A stretch of 35,114 nucleotides of DNA, from the NCBI GenBank assembly GCA_903934875.1, contig CAIZPP010000226.1, positions 1-35,114 on the forward strand. Direction: 5' to 3'. The notes under the pieces were generated by a model. The model was not told the DNA's origin, did no database searches, and worked only from the letters and a program-made list of their open reading frames with translations. A program made the position numbers and the translations under genes. Positions 8,227-15,904 of this stretch are shown in pieces (positions within the stretch are counted from its first letter, which is position 1; every line of letters begins with the position of its first letter). This DNA comes from an uncultured Methylococcaceae bacterium. GTDB taxonomy: Bacteria > Pseudomonadota > Gammaproteobacteria > Methylococcales > Methylococcaceae.

Positions 8227-8982
8227 TTATTGGGTAGCGTGGCTCTTCAGGGAGCGCATCGCCTCCTTGCTTTCTGGAAATTGCTGTTGCAATTTCTTGC
8301 GATAGGCATCGGCCTCTTTGGCATTGCCTAACGCTTGTTCGGTTTGCATTCCGATGAAAAGCGATTCTGCAACCGGACCGTTTAACGACTCGAAACGCTC
8401 TATGAAAGCACGGGTCGAAAGATAGTTTCTGTTTTCCAGGCTGAGTTTTGCCAGTTCTAGCAGGGCAGGGGCAAAATTGGGGTTGGACTCCAGCGCCTTG
8501 CGCAGATAATGATCGGCATCGGCACCCAATCCCTTGCTTTTGGCGCAAAGCCCGGCGTTGGTTAGGCCCAGCCAAGGCGTTTGGTACGACTTGGAGCCGA
8601 TGACTGTTTGCAAGAGCTCCATCGCCTGGTCGTATTTACCTTGGGCGCACAGGAGGCGACCGTAATTGTTGGCTGCCGCATAATTGTTTTCGTCCAACGC
8701 CGAGGCGCGTTGATATTGCATCTCAGCATCCCCTGTCCGGTTAATGCGCTCATATAACACACCCAGCACGTTGTGCGCCTCGGCGTTTTTGTCGTCCAGT
8801 TCGACGGCATGCTCCAAGTCTTGCTGGGCCACGTCCAGCCGGCCATTTTCCATGTATTTGACCCCTTTTATTAAATACAACTCGGCGGGGGGGCGGTCAT
8901 CGCCGGTGTCCTTCTGCGAGTCACTGATGCAGGCAGGCAATGCCAAGCAAATCAGCAGTAGCACTAAGCCGAACAGTCTCAT
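8227..8982 (-). CDS. pilF: Type IV pilus pilotin-type TPR lipoprotein PilF/PilW
   Basis: This is a 251-aa TPR lipoprotein. PilF is needed to assemble the PilQ secretin, and hence type IV pili, at the outer membrane. I choose ATG 8982 because it gives the lipoprotein signal [18 protein letters not shown] (Cys18) and overlaps the rlmN stop by one base (TAATG). An upstream in-frame start would bury the signal. About six TPR helix pairs follow, for example AEAHNVLGVLYERINRTGDA and ANNYGRLLCAQGKYDQAMEL. The rlmN-pilF order is conserved in gammaproteobacteria. Confidence 0.92.
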   Translation of the reverse strand: MRLFGLVLLLICLALPACISDSQKDTGDDRPPAELYLIKGVKYMENGRLDVAQQDLEHAVELDDKNAEAHNVLGVLYERINRTGDAEMQYQRASALDENNYAAANNYGRLLCAQGKYDQAMELLQTVIGSKSYQTPWLGLTNAGLCAKSKGLGADADHYLRKALESNPNFAPALLELAKLSLENRNYLSTRAFIERFESLNGPVAESLFIGMQTEQALGNAKEADAYRKKLQQQFPESKEAMRSLKSHATQ

Positions 8983-10049
8983 TATGCTATCGCCTGGAGC
9001 CTGAAATGACGTTTGCTTTTGTCGTTGACACGCCCGACCAGTTGTCCACATGCGGCATCAATGTCCACGCCCCTGGTTTTGCGCGTGGTGGTGATGAGTC
9101 CGGCCTGCTGGACGATTTCACTAAACCGTAAAATGGTTTCCGGGCTGGAGCAGCGATAGCGCGAGTTGGGGAAGGGGTTGAAGGGAATCAGATTGACCTT
9201 GGACGGCACATTGGCCAGCAGCTTGGCCAAGGCCCTGGCATGGGCGGGGCTGTCGTTGACGCCCTCCAGAAGGACATATTCAATGGTGACTTTCCGGCGG
9301 CTCTCCTTGCCAATATAGCGTTTGCAGGCGGCTAGCAATTCTTTGATCGGATATTTCCGGTTGATCGGCACCAGTTCGTTACGCAAGGTGTCGTCCGGGG
9401 CGTGCAGCGAGACTGCCAGGCTAACGTCGCTCACCTCGGCCAAGCGGTCCAATGCGGGAACCACACCGGAAGTACTCAGCGTCACCCGGCGTTTGGACAG
9501 GCCATAGGTGAAGTCATCCATCATCAACTCGGTGGCGGCGACTACATGGTTAAAGTTCAGCAACGGTTCCCCCATGCCCATCAACACCACGTTGGTGACG
9601 CGCCGTCCTTCGCCCAACTCGCGTTGGGCAACCCAAAGCTGGCCGATGATCTCGGCGACGCTTAGGTTGCGGTTGAAACCCTGCTGCGCGGTGGAGCAGA
9701 AAGAGCACTCCAAGGCGCAGCCGACCTGGGAAGACACGCAGAGTGTGCCACGGCCTTCCTCGGGTATAAAAACGGTCTCGATGCGATTGTTGGCGTCCAC
9801 TTGCAATACCCATTTGCGCACCCCGTCCGAAGCTTCTTGGGCCAACACGATCTCCGGCGGGCGGATTTCACTGTGCTCGGCCAGATAAGCCCGCAGCGGT
9901 TTGCTCAGATTGGTCATCGCGTTGAAATCATCGACGCCCCTTTGGTGTATCCATTGCAATAGCTGCACTGCACGAAACGGCTTGTCGCCTATCGAGCGGA
10001 AATAGTCTTCCATCGCCTTTCGGTTTAGCCCGAGGAGGTTGGTTTTCAC
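8982..10049 (-). CDS. rlmN: Dual-specificity 23S rRNA/tRNA adenine-C2 methyltransferase RlmN
   Basis: RlmN is a radical-SAM enzyme that methylates C2 of A2503 in 23S rRNA and A37 of some tRNAs. The cluster motif is CALECSFC, within a conserved CVSSQVGC block. The methyl-carrying cysteine is in the C-terminal [11 protein letters not shown]. The protein core starts with [17 protein letters not shown] therefore place the start at GTG 10049 (355 aa). An ATG at 10142, 1 bp past the ndk stop, would add 31 residues, but that stretch encodes a GC-rich palindrome (SSPPPPGEG) typical of an intergenic hairpin. The gene sits between ndk and pilF, the usual order. Confidence 0.95.
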   Translation of the reverse strand: MKTNLLGLNRKAMEDYFRSIGDKPFRAVQLLQWIHQRGVDDFNAMTNLSKPLRAYLAEHSEIRPPEIVLAQEASDGVRKWVLQVDANNRIETVFIPEEGRGTLCVSSQVGCALECSFCSTAQQGFNRNLSVAEIIGQLWVAQRELGEGRRVTNVVLMGMGEPLLNFNHVVAATELMMDDFTYGLSKRRVTLSTSGVVPALDRLAEVSDVSLAVSLHAPDDTLRNELVPINRKYPIKELLAACKRYIGKESRRKVTIEYVLLEGVNDSPAHARALAKLLANVPSKVNLIPFNPFPNSRYRCSSPETILRFSEIVQQAGLITTTRKTRGVDIDAACGQLVGRVNDKSKRHFRLQAIA

Positions 10050-10104
10050 GCCCTGGCCCCATGCCTCTTCTAAAGGCAATGCTGCTGAAGTAAGCTCTAG
10101 ACTT

Positions 10105-10130
10105 CCCTCCCCCGGTGGGGGAGGGGAGCT
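10105..10130. repeat. GC-rich palindrome between ndk and rlmN
   Basis: CCCTCCCCC and GGGGGAGGG form a tight hairpin around a short loop. It lies in the ndk-rlmN spacer and would be translated as Pro/Gly-rich residues if rlmN started at ATG 10142. It may modulate read-through or mRNA stability between the two genes. Confidence 0.5.
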
Positions 10131-10143
10131 TAAGGGGACCATG

Positions 10144-10575
10144 TTAACGGGTACGGGGATGGATTTCATTGGCCTCAAAGAAATAGGCGATTTCCAGCTC
10201 GGCATTTTCCAAGCTGTCAGAGCCATGCACCGCGTTCTCATCAATACTGACGGCGAAGTCGGCGCGTATGGTGCCTGGTGCGGCCTGGGCTGGGTTGGTG
10301 GCTCCCATCAGTTCACGGTTTTTGGCAACAGCATCCTCGCCTTCGAGAACTTGTATGATGACCGGCCCGGATATCATAAAGCTGACCAAATCTTTGAAGA
10401 AAGGGCGTTCTTTGTGGACGGCATAGAAACCTTCGGCATCTTCCCGGCTGAGGTGGGCCATTTTGGCGGCGATGATCTGTAAACCGGCCTTTTCAAAACG
10501 ACTGTAGATTTCCCCGATTACGTTCTTGCTTACCGCGTCGGGCTTGATGATGGAAATAGTGCGTTCAACCGCCAT
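10144..10575 (-). CDS. ndk: Nucleoside diphosphate kinase
   Basis: Ndk transfers the gamma phosphate of ATP to other nucleoside diphosphates through a phospho-histidine. The start [17 protein letters not shown] and the active-site motif NAVHGSDS, with its catalytic His near residue 117, are textbook. The length of 143 aa is the normal bacterial size. A clear Shine-Dalgarno (aaggag) precedes the ATG. It is followed by rlmN, with iscA 286 bp upstream on the same strand. Confidence 0.97.
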   Translation of the reverse strand: MAVERTISIIKPDAVSKNVIGEIYSRFEKAGLQIIAAKMAHLSREDAEGFYAVHKERPFFKDLVSFMISGPVIIQVLEGEDAVAKNRELMGATNPAQAAPGTIRADFAVSIDENAVHGSDSLENAELEIAYFFEANEIHPRTR

Positions 10576-10713
10576 TGTGGCTCCTTGAGGATGTGGTCAT
10601 GAGATTAATCAATGTAAAACACTGTAAGTATGTACCCTGATTCAGGGGTGAAGCTAAAACCTGCTAATTTTACAGGATTTTTGTCTGAAAGTTAATGCTT
10701 GCTTAAGCAGAGG

Positions 10714-10795
10714 GTGCGATTAAGAGTGATGCGGGAGTGCAAGGCCTGCCTTGCGAGGGCATCTAAAAGCAAGGTGGGCTACGGTCCGCAAAACC
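10714..10795. repeat. Half copy of the family B element between iscA and ndk
   Basis: The sequence GTGCGATTAAGAGTGATGC at 10714 and the following GGAGTGCAAGGCCTGCCTTGC match the left half of the complete copies at 13859-13989 and 23849-23973. The right terminal repeat is missing. A second inverted pair (AAGGTGGGCT near 10770 and AGCCCACCCT near 10835) lies beyond it. The 286-bp gap holds nothing else I can identify, apart from a weak CCTG/CAGG hairpin near 10660. Confidence 0.6.
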
Positions 10796-10861
10796 CAGTG
10801 TTAAAATGGAAGGGCTTTCTCCATGCGCACCTAGCCCACCCTACGAATGCACCTTACCGCA

Positions 10862-11185
10862 TTATACGGTGAAACTCTCGCCACAGCCGCAGGTTCCGGT
10901 GGCTTTCGGGTTATTGAAGCGGAAGGCCTCGCTCAGTCCCTCGCGGGTGTAATCAACCTCCACCCCGTCCAATAAGTCCAACTCGTCGACTTTGACGATC
11001 AGCTTGACCCCATGCTGCTCGAAAACTTTGTCATTTTCGGTAATGTCGTCGGCATAGTCGACCACATAGGTAAAGCCCGAACAGCCGGCTTTTTTGACGC
11101 CTAGCCCTAAGCCTAGGCCTTTGCCGCGTTTTTGCAATTGTTTGGCGATTTGTTTCGCCGCTTTTTCGGTGATATTGATGGACAT
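10862..11185 (-). CDS. iscA: Iron-sulfur cluster carrier IscA
   Basis: This is a 107-aa A-type Fe-S carrier. The cluster ligands C35 (AGCSG), C99 and C101 (TCGCGESF) fall at exactly the E. coli IscA positions, and the total length is identical. IscA passes Fe-S clusters or iron to target apoproteins. I choose ATG 11185, which has an AGAAGAGAAC ribosome site; a longer in-frame reading up to 11479 would overlap the DUF4435 gene and lacks similarity. In a standard isc operon it follows iscU. Here its upstream neighbours are the PARIS-like genes, and it starts 14 bp after the DUF4435 stop. Confidence 0.95.
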   Translation of the reverse strand: MSINITEKAAKQIAKQLQKRGKGLGLGLGVKKAGCSGFTYVVDYADDITENDKVFEQHGVKLIVKVDELDLLDGVEVDYTREGLSEAFRFNNPKATGTCGCGESFTV

Positions 11186-11199
11186 GCTTGTGTTCTCTT

Positions 11200-12063
11200 C
11201 TAATGTGCGGGTAAAACTTGGTAGGGCGCGTTGGTTTGTTCCCAGGCGCGGATGTTTTGGTAAAGCTGGGTGGCGGCTAAGTGGGTGTCGTGGAAGGCCA
11301 AGCGTAAATGGGCGGCGAGGTCTTCGTGGGTATAAGCGCTTTTCAGGTCGCCCAGTGCTGTTTGTAGCCCCGTCCTCAATATTTTCAGCAAATCGTGGCC
11401 TTGGCAAATTAACCAAGGATCGACCGCCGGTAACAATTCTAGCAAGTTTTTTAATTCGTCCGTAGTCGCCATTTTGCATTTAGATGCGGCTTTTTGAAGG
11501 AGTCTAACCTCGTCAACACACCAGTTTTCTGGATTTTTACGATCCATGAAAGCCTCCGGTTTCAAATCATATGTTTTAGATGCATCGAACAATTGCCAGT
11601 CCATGCGCTTTGACAGCCAGCGCAAACGACCAAAGACCAAGCCGTTTGCAAGCAGTTTTTCTCTGACGCTTAGACCTGTCTGATTTTCAAACGTGGCTAT
11701 TTTTTCAGCATCGCCTAACTCGAAGACTATCTTTTCCAAGAGCGAAGTTTTCAGCAATAAACCCTCAAGGTCACGGGTATCGGTGGCAATTAGGTTTGCC
11801 GAAGGAAGCGGCCTATTCTCCAAGCTATCGCAATCGTCATCAACCACGCCGAGGACACCTGAAAACTGGATTGAATCTAGCTTTTTTAATGCGCCCTGCA
11901 CACCGGGTTTGCCTCCGGCGGGGCGAATTAGGCAGTCAGTCTTGCTAGTGTGTTCCCGCCAAAATTTCACATCGCTTGGGCCTTCGACTATCAAAAAGCT
12001 TCCTGAATGTTGAGTGCGTCGTTGAACTACTTCTGCCGCTACTGGATTTCTGGTGTCAAACAC
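11200..12063 (-). CDS. ariB: DUF4435 Toprim-domain protein, AriB-like effector of a PARIS-type system
   Basis: This 287-aa protein has Toprim motifs. FLIVEGPSDVKFW contains the first acidic E-G-x-x-D, GVLGVVDDDCDSL supplies the D-x-D acidic patch, and ATDTRDLEGLLL follows. That is the DUF4435 layout of AriB, the PARIS effector nuclease. In studied systems AriB is released from AriA on sensing phage anti-restriction proteins and then cleaves tRNA to abort infection. The GTG start at 12063 overlaps the ATPase stop by 8 bp, so the pair is coupled. Length and gene order (ATPase first) match PARIS. The partner identity is strong. The trigger and tRNA target are inferred from the family. Confidence 0.72.
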   Translation of the reverse strand: MFDTRNPVAAEVVQRRTQHSGSFLIVEGPSDVKFWREHTSKTDCLIRPAGGKPGVQGALKKLDSIQFSGVLGVVDDDCDSLENRPLPSANLIATDTRDLEGLLLKTSLLEKIVFELGDAEKIATFENQTGLSVREKLLANGLVFGRLRWLSKRMDWQLFDASKTYDLKPEAFMDRKNPENWCVDEVRLLQKAASKCKMATTDELKNLLELLPAVDPWLICQGHDLLKILRTGLQTALGDLKSAYTHEDLAAHLRLAFHDTHLAATQLYQNIRAWEQTNAPYQVLPAH

Positions 12064-13342
12064 GTTTCGTCCCTGTTTCCAATGCCACCATCAGATTAAT
12101 ATAATCTCCGACAATATAAGGCGAATGTGTTGCGATCAATACGTCAAATTGGGCGATTTCGACAATTTTCAGCAAGTCGGGCAGAAAATGGTCTTGCCAA
12201 CTGACGTGCAGGTGGAGATCCGGTTCGTCGATCAACACCAATGTATTGGGTTCGATGCGAAAAAGCAGGCCATAGTGCAGGACGATTTCGTGCTGTTCTC
12301 CCGAAGACAGGGATTCTAAATCTAAGTTTTGGCCTAGGTCGTTGGTAACAACAAACCCCTTGTCTCTGTCGATGCGCAGGTGTTTGTTCTTGAATTTGTG
12401 GTTGATGTTGTCAAGAAATAGCTTAATACGGCGAGCGAGGTTGTCTAACACACTGAGTTTTTGTTCGGTGTCTTGTACATAGATCGTTATAAACTTTTTC
12501 TCTTTGGTGATCAGTTCGTCAAGGCTCGACGGTTCGAAAATTGGGGTAGCCGCTTCATCCAAAAGGCCAATTTCTCTCAGTTCCTGGCGTTGGGTATCCA
12601 GCCTAGCCATACGATCCTTCAGGCCGGCATCATTCGAAAGGGAAGTGGTAAGAAGGCGTTGCGGAAAAGATTGGTCTAAGGTTTGAGATTTTTGACCATA
12701 GATCGCCAGAGTCGATTTAATTTTGTCAATTAAGTCAATAGCATATGTTTTAATGGCCGAATAAATATTCTGATTTAATACAATCGAACCATCTGGCTGT
12801 TTGAATGGAACATTAAAAAGGCGGTTTGTGCCGATTAAATGGGCATTTATTTTGTTCTGCCAGAAAGATTCATGGCTGAAACCCAGATTTGCATTGTTTA
12901 TTATGGGTTTTTCTGCTGTTATATCAAATAATTTTACGGGGTTGAATTTGGGTGGCTGTGCGCTTGCACTCGGCAGTCCTGCGGTTGCATACATACCGTC
13001 AGGCTTCGCCTGTATTCCGTTGCTGTCCCTAAACCCATAATAAAACCCCTCTTCAAAGCGATCTAGTGAGGGACGCGACAGTCTCACTGAAGTCCCATCG
13101 GTAAACTCAATTGAAAATAGATGGAAAGGCACTTGAAAAAATATATCAGGTGTTCTTTCCAATAATGCATCAACCATCCTTAAAGTTATCGTCTTCCCCA
13201 CCCCATTAGGCCCGTGCAGAATCGTCACCCGTTCTTTCAGGTTCAGGTTGATGCAGTGGTTGTACAATCCGAACAATCCGTCAATGCGAATTTGGCGGAT
13301 GCGCAGCGGTTCCGGCTCTTGGGGGTTCATTGATTTATTCAC
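12056..13342 (-). CDS. ariA: ABC-type ATPase, AriA-like component of a PARIS-type system
   Basis: This 428-aa RecF/OLD-like ATPase has Walker A GPNGVGKT (about residues 40-47), ABC signature LSSGEQHEI, Walker B TLVLIDEPDLHLHVSW and H-loop IATHSPYIV. In PARIS, AriA forms a propeller-shaped ATPase that holds AriB until a phage protein is detected. It has its own DUF4435 partner with an 8-bp overlap. The start is GTG 13342 or ATG 13330. A 746-bp repeat-rich gap separates it from iscS, so the pair may have its own promoter or may have arrived as an insertion. Other ATPase/DUF4435 pairs outside PARIS exist, hence moderate certainty on the system name. Confidence 0.72.
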   Translation of the reverse strand: MNKSMNPQEPEPLRIRQIRIDGLFGLYNHCINLNLKERVTILHGPNGVGKTITLRMVDALLERTPDIFFQVPFHLFSIEFTDGTSVRLSRPSLDRFEEGFYYGFRDSNGIQAKPDGMYATAGLPSASAQPPKFNPVKLFDITAEKPIINNANLGFSHESFWQNKINAHLIGTNRLFNVPFKQPDGSIVLNQNIYSAIKTYAIDLIDKIKSTLAIYGQKSQTLDQSFPQRLLTTSLSNDAGLKDRMARLDTQRQELREIGLLDEAATPIFEPSSLDELITKEKKFITIYVQDTEQKLSVLDNLARRIKLFLDNINHKFKNKHLRIDRDKGFVVTNDLGQNLDLESLSSGEQHEIVLHYGLLFRIEPNTLVLIDEPDLHLHVSWQDHFLPDLLKIVEIAQFDVLIATHSPYIVGDYINLMVALETGTKRV

Positions 13343-13377
13343 AGTTTATGGATAAGGTCGATAGCATAGCGTAAACT

Positions 13378-13572
13378 CAGCAATTCTCAGTTTGGGGCAG
13401 AGACGATAAATACAACCCCGTCATTTCGGCAGGGATGCCGAAATCCAGCGACCATGAAGGCAAACCAGTAGAATATGATAGGCTTAAATCCGTTGTCTCG
13501 TTACCGTCCTTGGCCTGGATTTCGGCATCCCTGCCGAAATGACGGTGTTTCGAGCCAAATTGAGAATTGCTG
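13378..13572. repeat. Family C palindromic element, 195 bp, with near-perfect 9-bp duplication
   Basis: The termini are CAGCAATTCTCA and TGAGAATTGCTG. Inside each end is the palindromic module GTCATTTCGGCAGGGATGCC in opposite orientation. GCGTAAACT (13369-13377) and GCGGAAACT (13573-13581) flank it, one mismatch from a 9-bp target duplication. There is no coding capacity. A second copy begins at 35040. Confidence 0.75.
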
Positions 13573-13644
13573 GCGGAAACTGCCTGTCCTTGCATTTCGG
13601 CAAGATGTCGCTATTCTGTTCAATTATTACGTTCTTATGCTTTT

Positions 13645-13758
13645 ACGTTGCGCCGTTGCGCCATTGCGTGAGACCTTTTTTTTGCGGGTCTCGCAATACG
13701 GGGCTGTGTATCAAGGCGAAGATTTTTTGCCTCACGCAAAGGCGCAACGACGCAACGT
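13645..13758. repeat. 114-bp inverted-repeat element (family F)
   Basis: The 28-nt arms at 13645-13672 and 13731-13758 are complementary at 26 positions. The sequence is of the TTGCGCC-TTGCGTGAG type, which is dispersed in many bacterial genomes. No gene or promoter is evident inside. It lies in the iscS-ariA gap. Confidence 0.65.
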
Positions 13759-13858
13759 TAAGAGCAAATCGTTAAGCGGACGTTTTGCCCGAAACCAGTC
13801 GCCATTGAGGGCAACCTACATTCACATCCCTGTGTTTTGGATACTGCCAATCCCTGCC

Positions 13859-13989
13859 GGGTGCTATTAAAAGTGATGCACTACGATTCGGGCGGCGTTT
13901 GAAAATACGCTCGGAGTGCAAGGCTTGCCTTGCCCGCACACGCTATCGCAAGGCAAGCCTTGCATTCCCGCATCACTTTTAATCGCACT
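13859..13989. repeat. Family B MITE-like element, complete copy
   Basis: The left end GTGCTATTAAAAGTGATGC and the right end GCATCACTTTTAATCGCAC are inverted repeats. The interior contains opposed AAGGCTTGCCTTGC and GCAAGGCAAGCCTTGC palindromes. AATCCCTGCC occurs on both sides (13849-13858 and 13990-13999) and may be a 10-bp target duplication. There is no coding capacity. Confidence 0.7.
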
Positions 13990-14034
13990 AATCCCTGCCC
14001 GCGCCGGTAGACGCAACAGCATCTACGTTGGCTG

Positions 14035-14058
14035 GTTCCCAAGCTCCGGCTTGGGAAC
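14035..14058. repeat. Hairpin repeat, GTTCCCAAGC type (family E)
   Basis: GTTCCCAAGC (14035-14044) pairs with GCTTGGGAAC (14049-14058) around a 4-nt loop. It lies 31 bp past the iscS stop and could act as an mRNA 3' end structure. Similar hairpins occur at 19636-19659 and 19722-19746. Confidence 0.65.
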
Positions 14059-14088
14059 GAGCAATCCCCGACATAAAGGGCAGCCTGT

Positions 14089-15204
14089 CTAAATCCGCAA
14101 AATCGTCTGCAACGCAACAAGAAAGGCTATTATATCGGTTTCGCTATTGTCCTTGCCCAAACTGACCCGGATCGCGCTTTTGGCGGTGTCCGCATCCACC
14201 CCCATAGCCAGCAACACCGGGCTGGGTTCGCCCGCCCCGCTGGCGCAGGCCGAGCCGCTGGAAACCGCGAAGCCTTTGCGGTCAAGCAGCATCACCAGCG
14301 CTTCGCCGTCTATGCCGTTCAGGCCGAATTGCACGGTATTGGAAAGGCGCGGGGCATTTTCGGCAAACACGGTAACGCCCCTCATATGCGCCAGACCGCT
14401 TTCCAGTTGCTGGCGCAATGTTAGGCAATGGGTGGCGCGGGACTCCAGTTCTGCCAAAGCCAATTCGCAGGCTTTGCCAAAACCGACAATGGCGGCGACG
14501 TTTTCTGTGCCGCTGCGCAAATTTGATTCTTGACCGCCCCCCTCCAACAGTGGCTCCACGTCAATGGATTTGTCGATGACCAGTGCGCCTGCGCCTTTTG
14601 GCCCATGTATTTTATGCGAGGAAAATGATAGCAAATGCGCGCCAAGGCTATCGAAGACCAAGGGTATCTTCCCAGTGGCCTGTACCGCGTCGCAATGCAA
14701 ATAAGCCCCCTGTGAGCGAATGTGTTCGGCAAAAGCCGAAACCTCTTGAATCACACCGGTTTCATTGTTGGCAAGCATCACCGAGGCGAAACGCAAGTCT
14801 GCCCACGGCAAGGCTTGCAGGTTTTGCCGTAGTAGAACTCCATTTGAGTCTACGGCCAGTGTTCTTACATTCCAGCCCTGCTTGCGCAAGTGTTCCGCCG
14901 GAGCCAGTACGGAAGGGTGTTCGGTGGCGCCAATGGCTATTGTCCCCATTGGAAGCTTGCCGGCCATGCCCTTAATGGCCAGATTGTTGGCTTCTGTGCC
15001 GCCGGAAGTAAACACTACCCTAGCCGGGTCGGTGCCTGCCAAAGCGGCTACTTGCCCCCTTGCCGTATCTATGGCGCTACGGCTGATCCTCCCCAGCCGA
15101 TAAAGGCTGGAAGGATTGCCGAAAAATTTGCCCAAGAAAGGTTCCATGGCCGCAATGACTCGGCCATCCATCGGGGTGGTGGCGTTATGATCCAAAAAAA
15201 TCAT
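14089..15204 (-). CDS. iscS: Cysteine desulfurase (IscS/NifS family)
   Basis: This PLP enzyme removes sulfur from cysteine to supply Fe-S assembly. It begins IFLDHNATTPMDGRV. The PLP-binding Lys is in SFSSHKIHGPKGAGAL, and the persulfide-forming Cys is in the mobile loop SSGSACASGAGEPSP. At 371 aa it is shorter than E. coli IscS (404 aa) and closer to the NifS-like subgroup. It starts 14 bp after iscR, so it is probably controlled by IscR. The usual next gene, iscU, is not present. The downstream gap contains four repeat elements and then the PARIS-like pair. Confidence 0.9.
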   Translation of the reverse strand: MIFLDHNATTPMDGRVIAAMEPFLGKFFGNPSSLYRLGRISRSAIDTARGQVAALAGTDPARVVFTSGGTEANNLAIKGMAGKLPMGTIAIGATEHPSVLAPAEHLRKQGWNVRTLAVDSNGVLLRQNLQALPWADLRFASVMLANNETGVIQEVSAFAEHIRSQGAYLHCDAVQATGKIPLVFDSLGAHLLSFSSHKIHGPKGAGALVIDKSIDVEPLLEGGGQESNLRSGTENVAAIVGFGKACELALAELESRATHCLTLRQQLESGLAHMRGVTVFAENAPRLSNTVQFGLNGIDGEALVMLLDRKGFAVSSGSACASGAGEPSPVLLAMGVDADTAKSAIRVSLGKDNSETDIIAFLVALQTILRI

Positions 15205-15218
15205 ACGGCACAGGGAAC

Positions 15219-15707
15219 TTATGCCCTCGTTGTCTCTCCCCTAATCAGAATGTCCAAACCCGGTGTATTGGGCTGTTTATCTTGGCGCTCCGCTACTTGG
15301 CGAAAACCTTTGCGTTGCAACAAATCCTGCAAACTGATGGTCGAAAGATAGGCACGGATCTGCTCGCTAAGGCCCATCCACAAATCGTGGGTCAGGCAGG
15401 GCTGCGCAGTCTGGCAATTCGCCTTGCCGCCACAGCGTGTGGAATCAATGGTTTCGTCCACTGCGGTGATGATTTCGGCAATGTTGATTTGAGACACATC
15501 GCGGTTCAACTGGTAGCCCCCTCCTGGACCTCTGACGCCTTCGACCATGCCAGCCCGGCGTAGCCTGGCGAATAATTGTTCCAAATAAGACAGTGAGATG
15601 TTCTGCCGTTTCGCAATATCGGTTAGGGTAACCGGTTTTTTCTCACTGTGATAGGCAAGATCGAGCATGGCGGTTACTGCATAACGGCCTTTTGTCGTTA
15701 ATCGCAC
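15219..15707 (-). CDS. iscR: Rrf2-family Fe-S regulator IscR
   Basis: IscR is a [2Fe-2S]-dependent repressor of the isc operon. This 162-aa protein has the N-terminal winged helix MRLTTKGRYAVTAMLDLA. The cluster ligands C92, C98, C104 and H107 (CGGKANCQTAQPCLTH) are at exactly the E. coli positions. The start is GTG 15707, with a good ribosome site (CAGGAG). It heads the iscR-iscS unit, and a type 1 IscR site overlaps its own promoter. This supports classical autoregulation by cluster demand. Confidence 0.95.
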   Translation of the reverse strand: MRLTTKGRYAVTAMLDLAYHSEKKPVTLTDIAKRQNISLSYLEQLFARLRRAGMVEGVRGPGGGYQLNRDVSQINIAEIITAVDETIDSTRCGGKANCQTAQPCLTHDLWMGLSEQIRAYLSTISLQDLLQRKGFRQVAERQDKQPNTPGLDILIRGETTRA

Positions 15708-15742
15708 GTTAATTCTCCTGATTAGTTGATGGTTTTTATGTA

Positions 15743-15772
15743 ACTATACCTATATCCAACCGAAACAGTCAA
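15743..15772 (-). promoter_or_regulatory. iscR promoter
   Basis: Read on the minus strand, the -35 box is TTGACT (15767-15772) and the -10 box is TATAGT (15743-15748), with an 18-bp spacer. It lies about 36 bp upstream of the iscR GTG and overlaps the IscR-type site. Confidence 0.7.
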
Positions 15773-15776
15773 CAAT
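15752..15776 (-). promoter_or_regulatory. Type 1 IscR binding site (autorepression)
   Basis: The 25-bp minus-strand segment beginning ATTGTTGACTGTTTCGGTTG matches the type 1 IscR consensus (ATASYYGACTRWWWYAGTCRRSTAT) at 21 of 25 positions by eye. It covers the -35 box of iscR. Holo-IscR binds such sites to repress its own operon. Confidence 0.65.
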
Positions 15777-15904
15777 TATTCTAAATGTTAATGAATCAAA
15801 ATGCGCAGGATGGGAAATGAACTGTAAACCCAATTCCGTGCCACTTTTCTGGCACACTTAATCACATGGGACCACGAAGTTATCTAGCCTCCGTAGCAGG
15901 CACC

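Noticed and set aside
10049-10244. Extended rlmN N-terminus
   Set aside because: An upstream in-frame reading overlaps ndk and a GC-rich palindrome. Conserved RlmN sequence begins only at [10 protein letters not shown].
11186-11479. N-terminal extension of iscA up to 11479
   Set aside because: The added residues are Arg/Pro-rich, overlap the DUF4435 gene in another frame and are absent from IscA. The shorter start gives an exact 107-aa IscA with a ribosome site.
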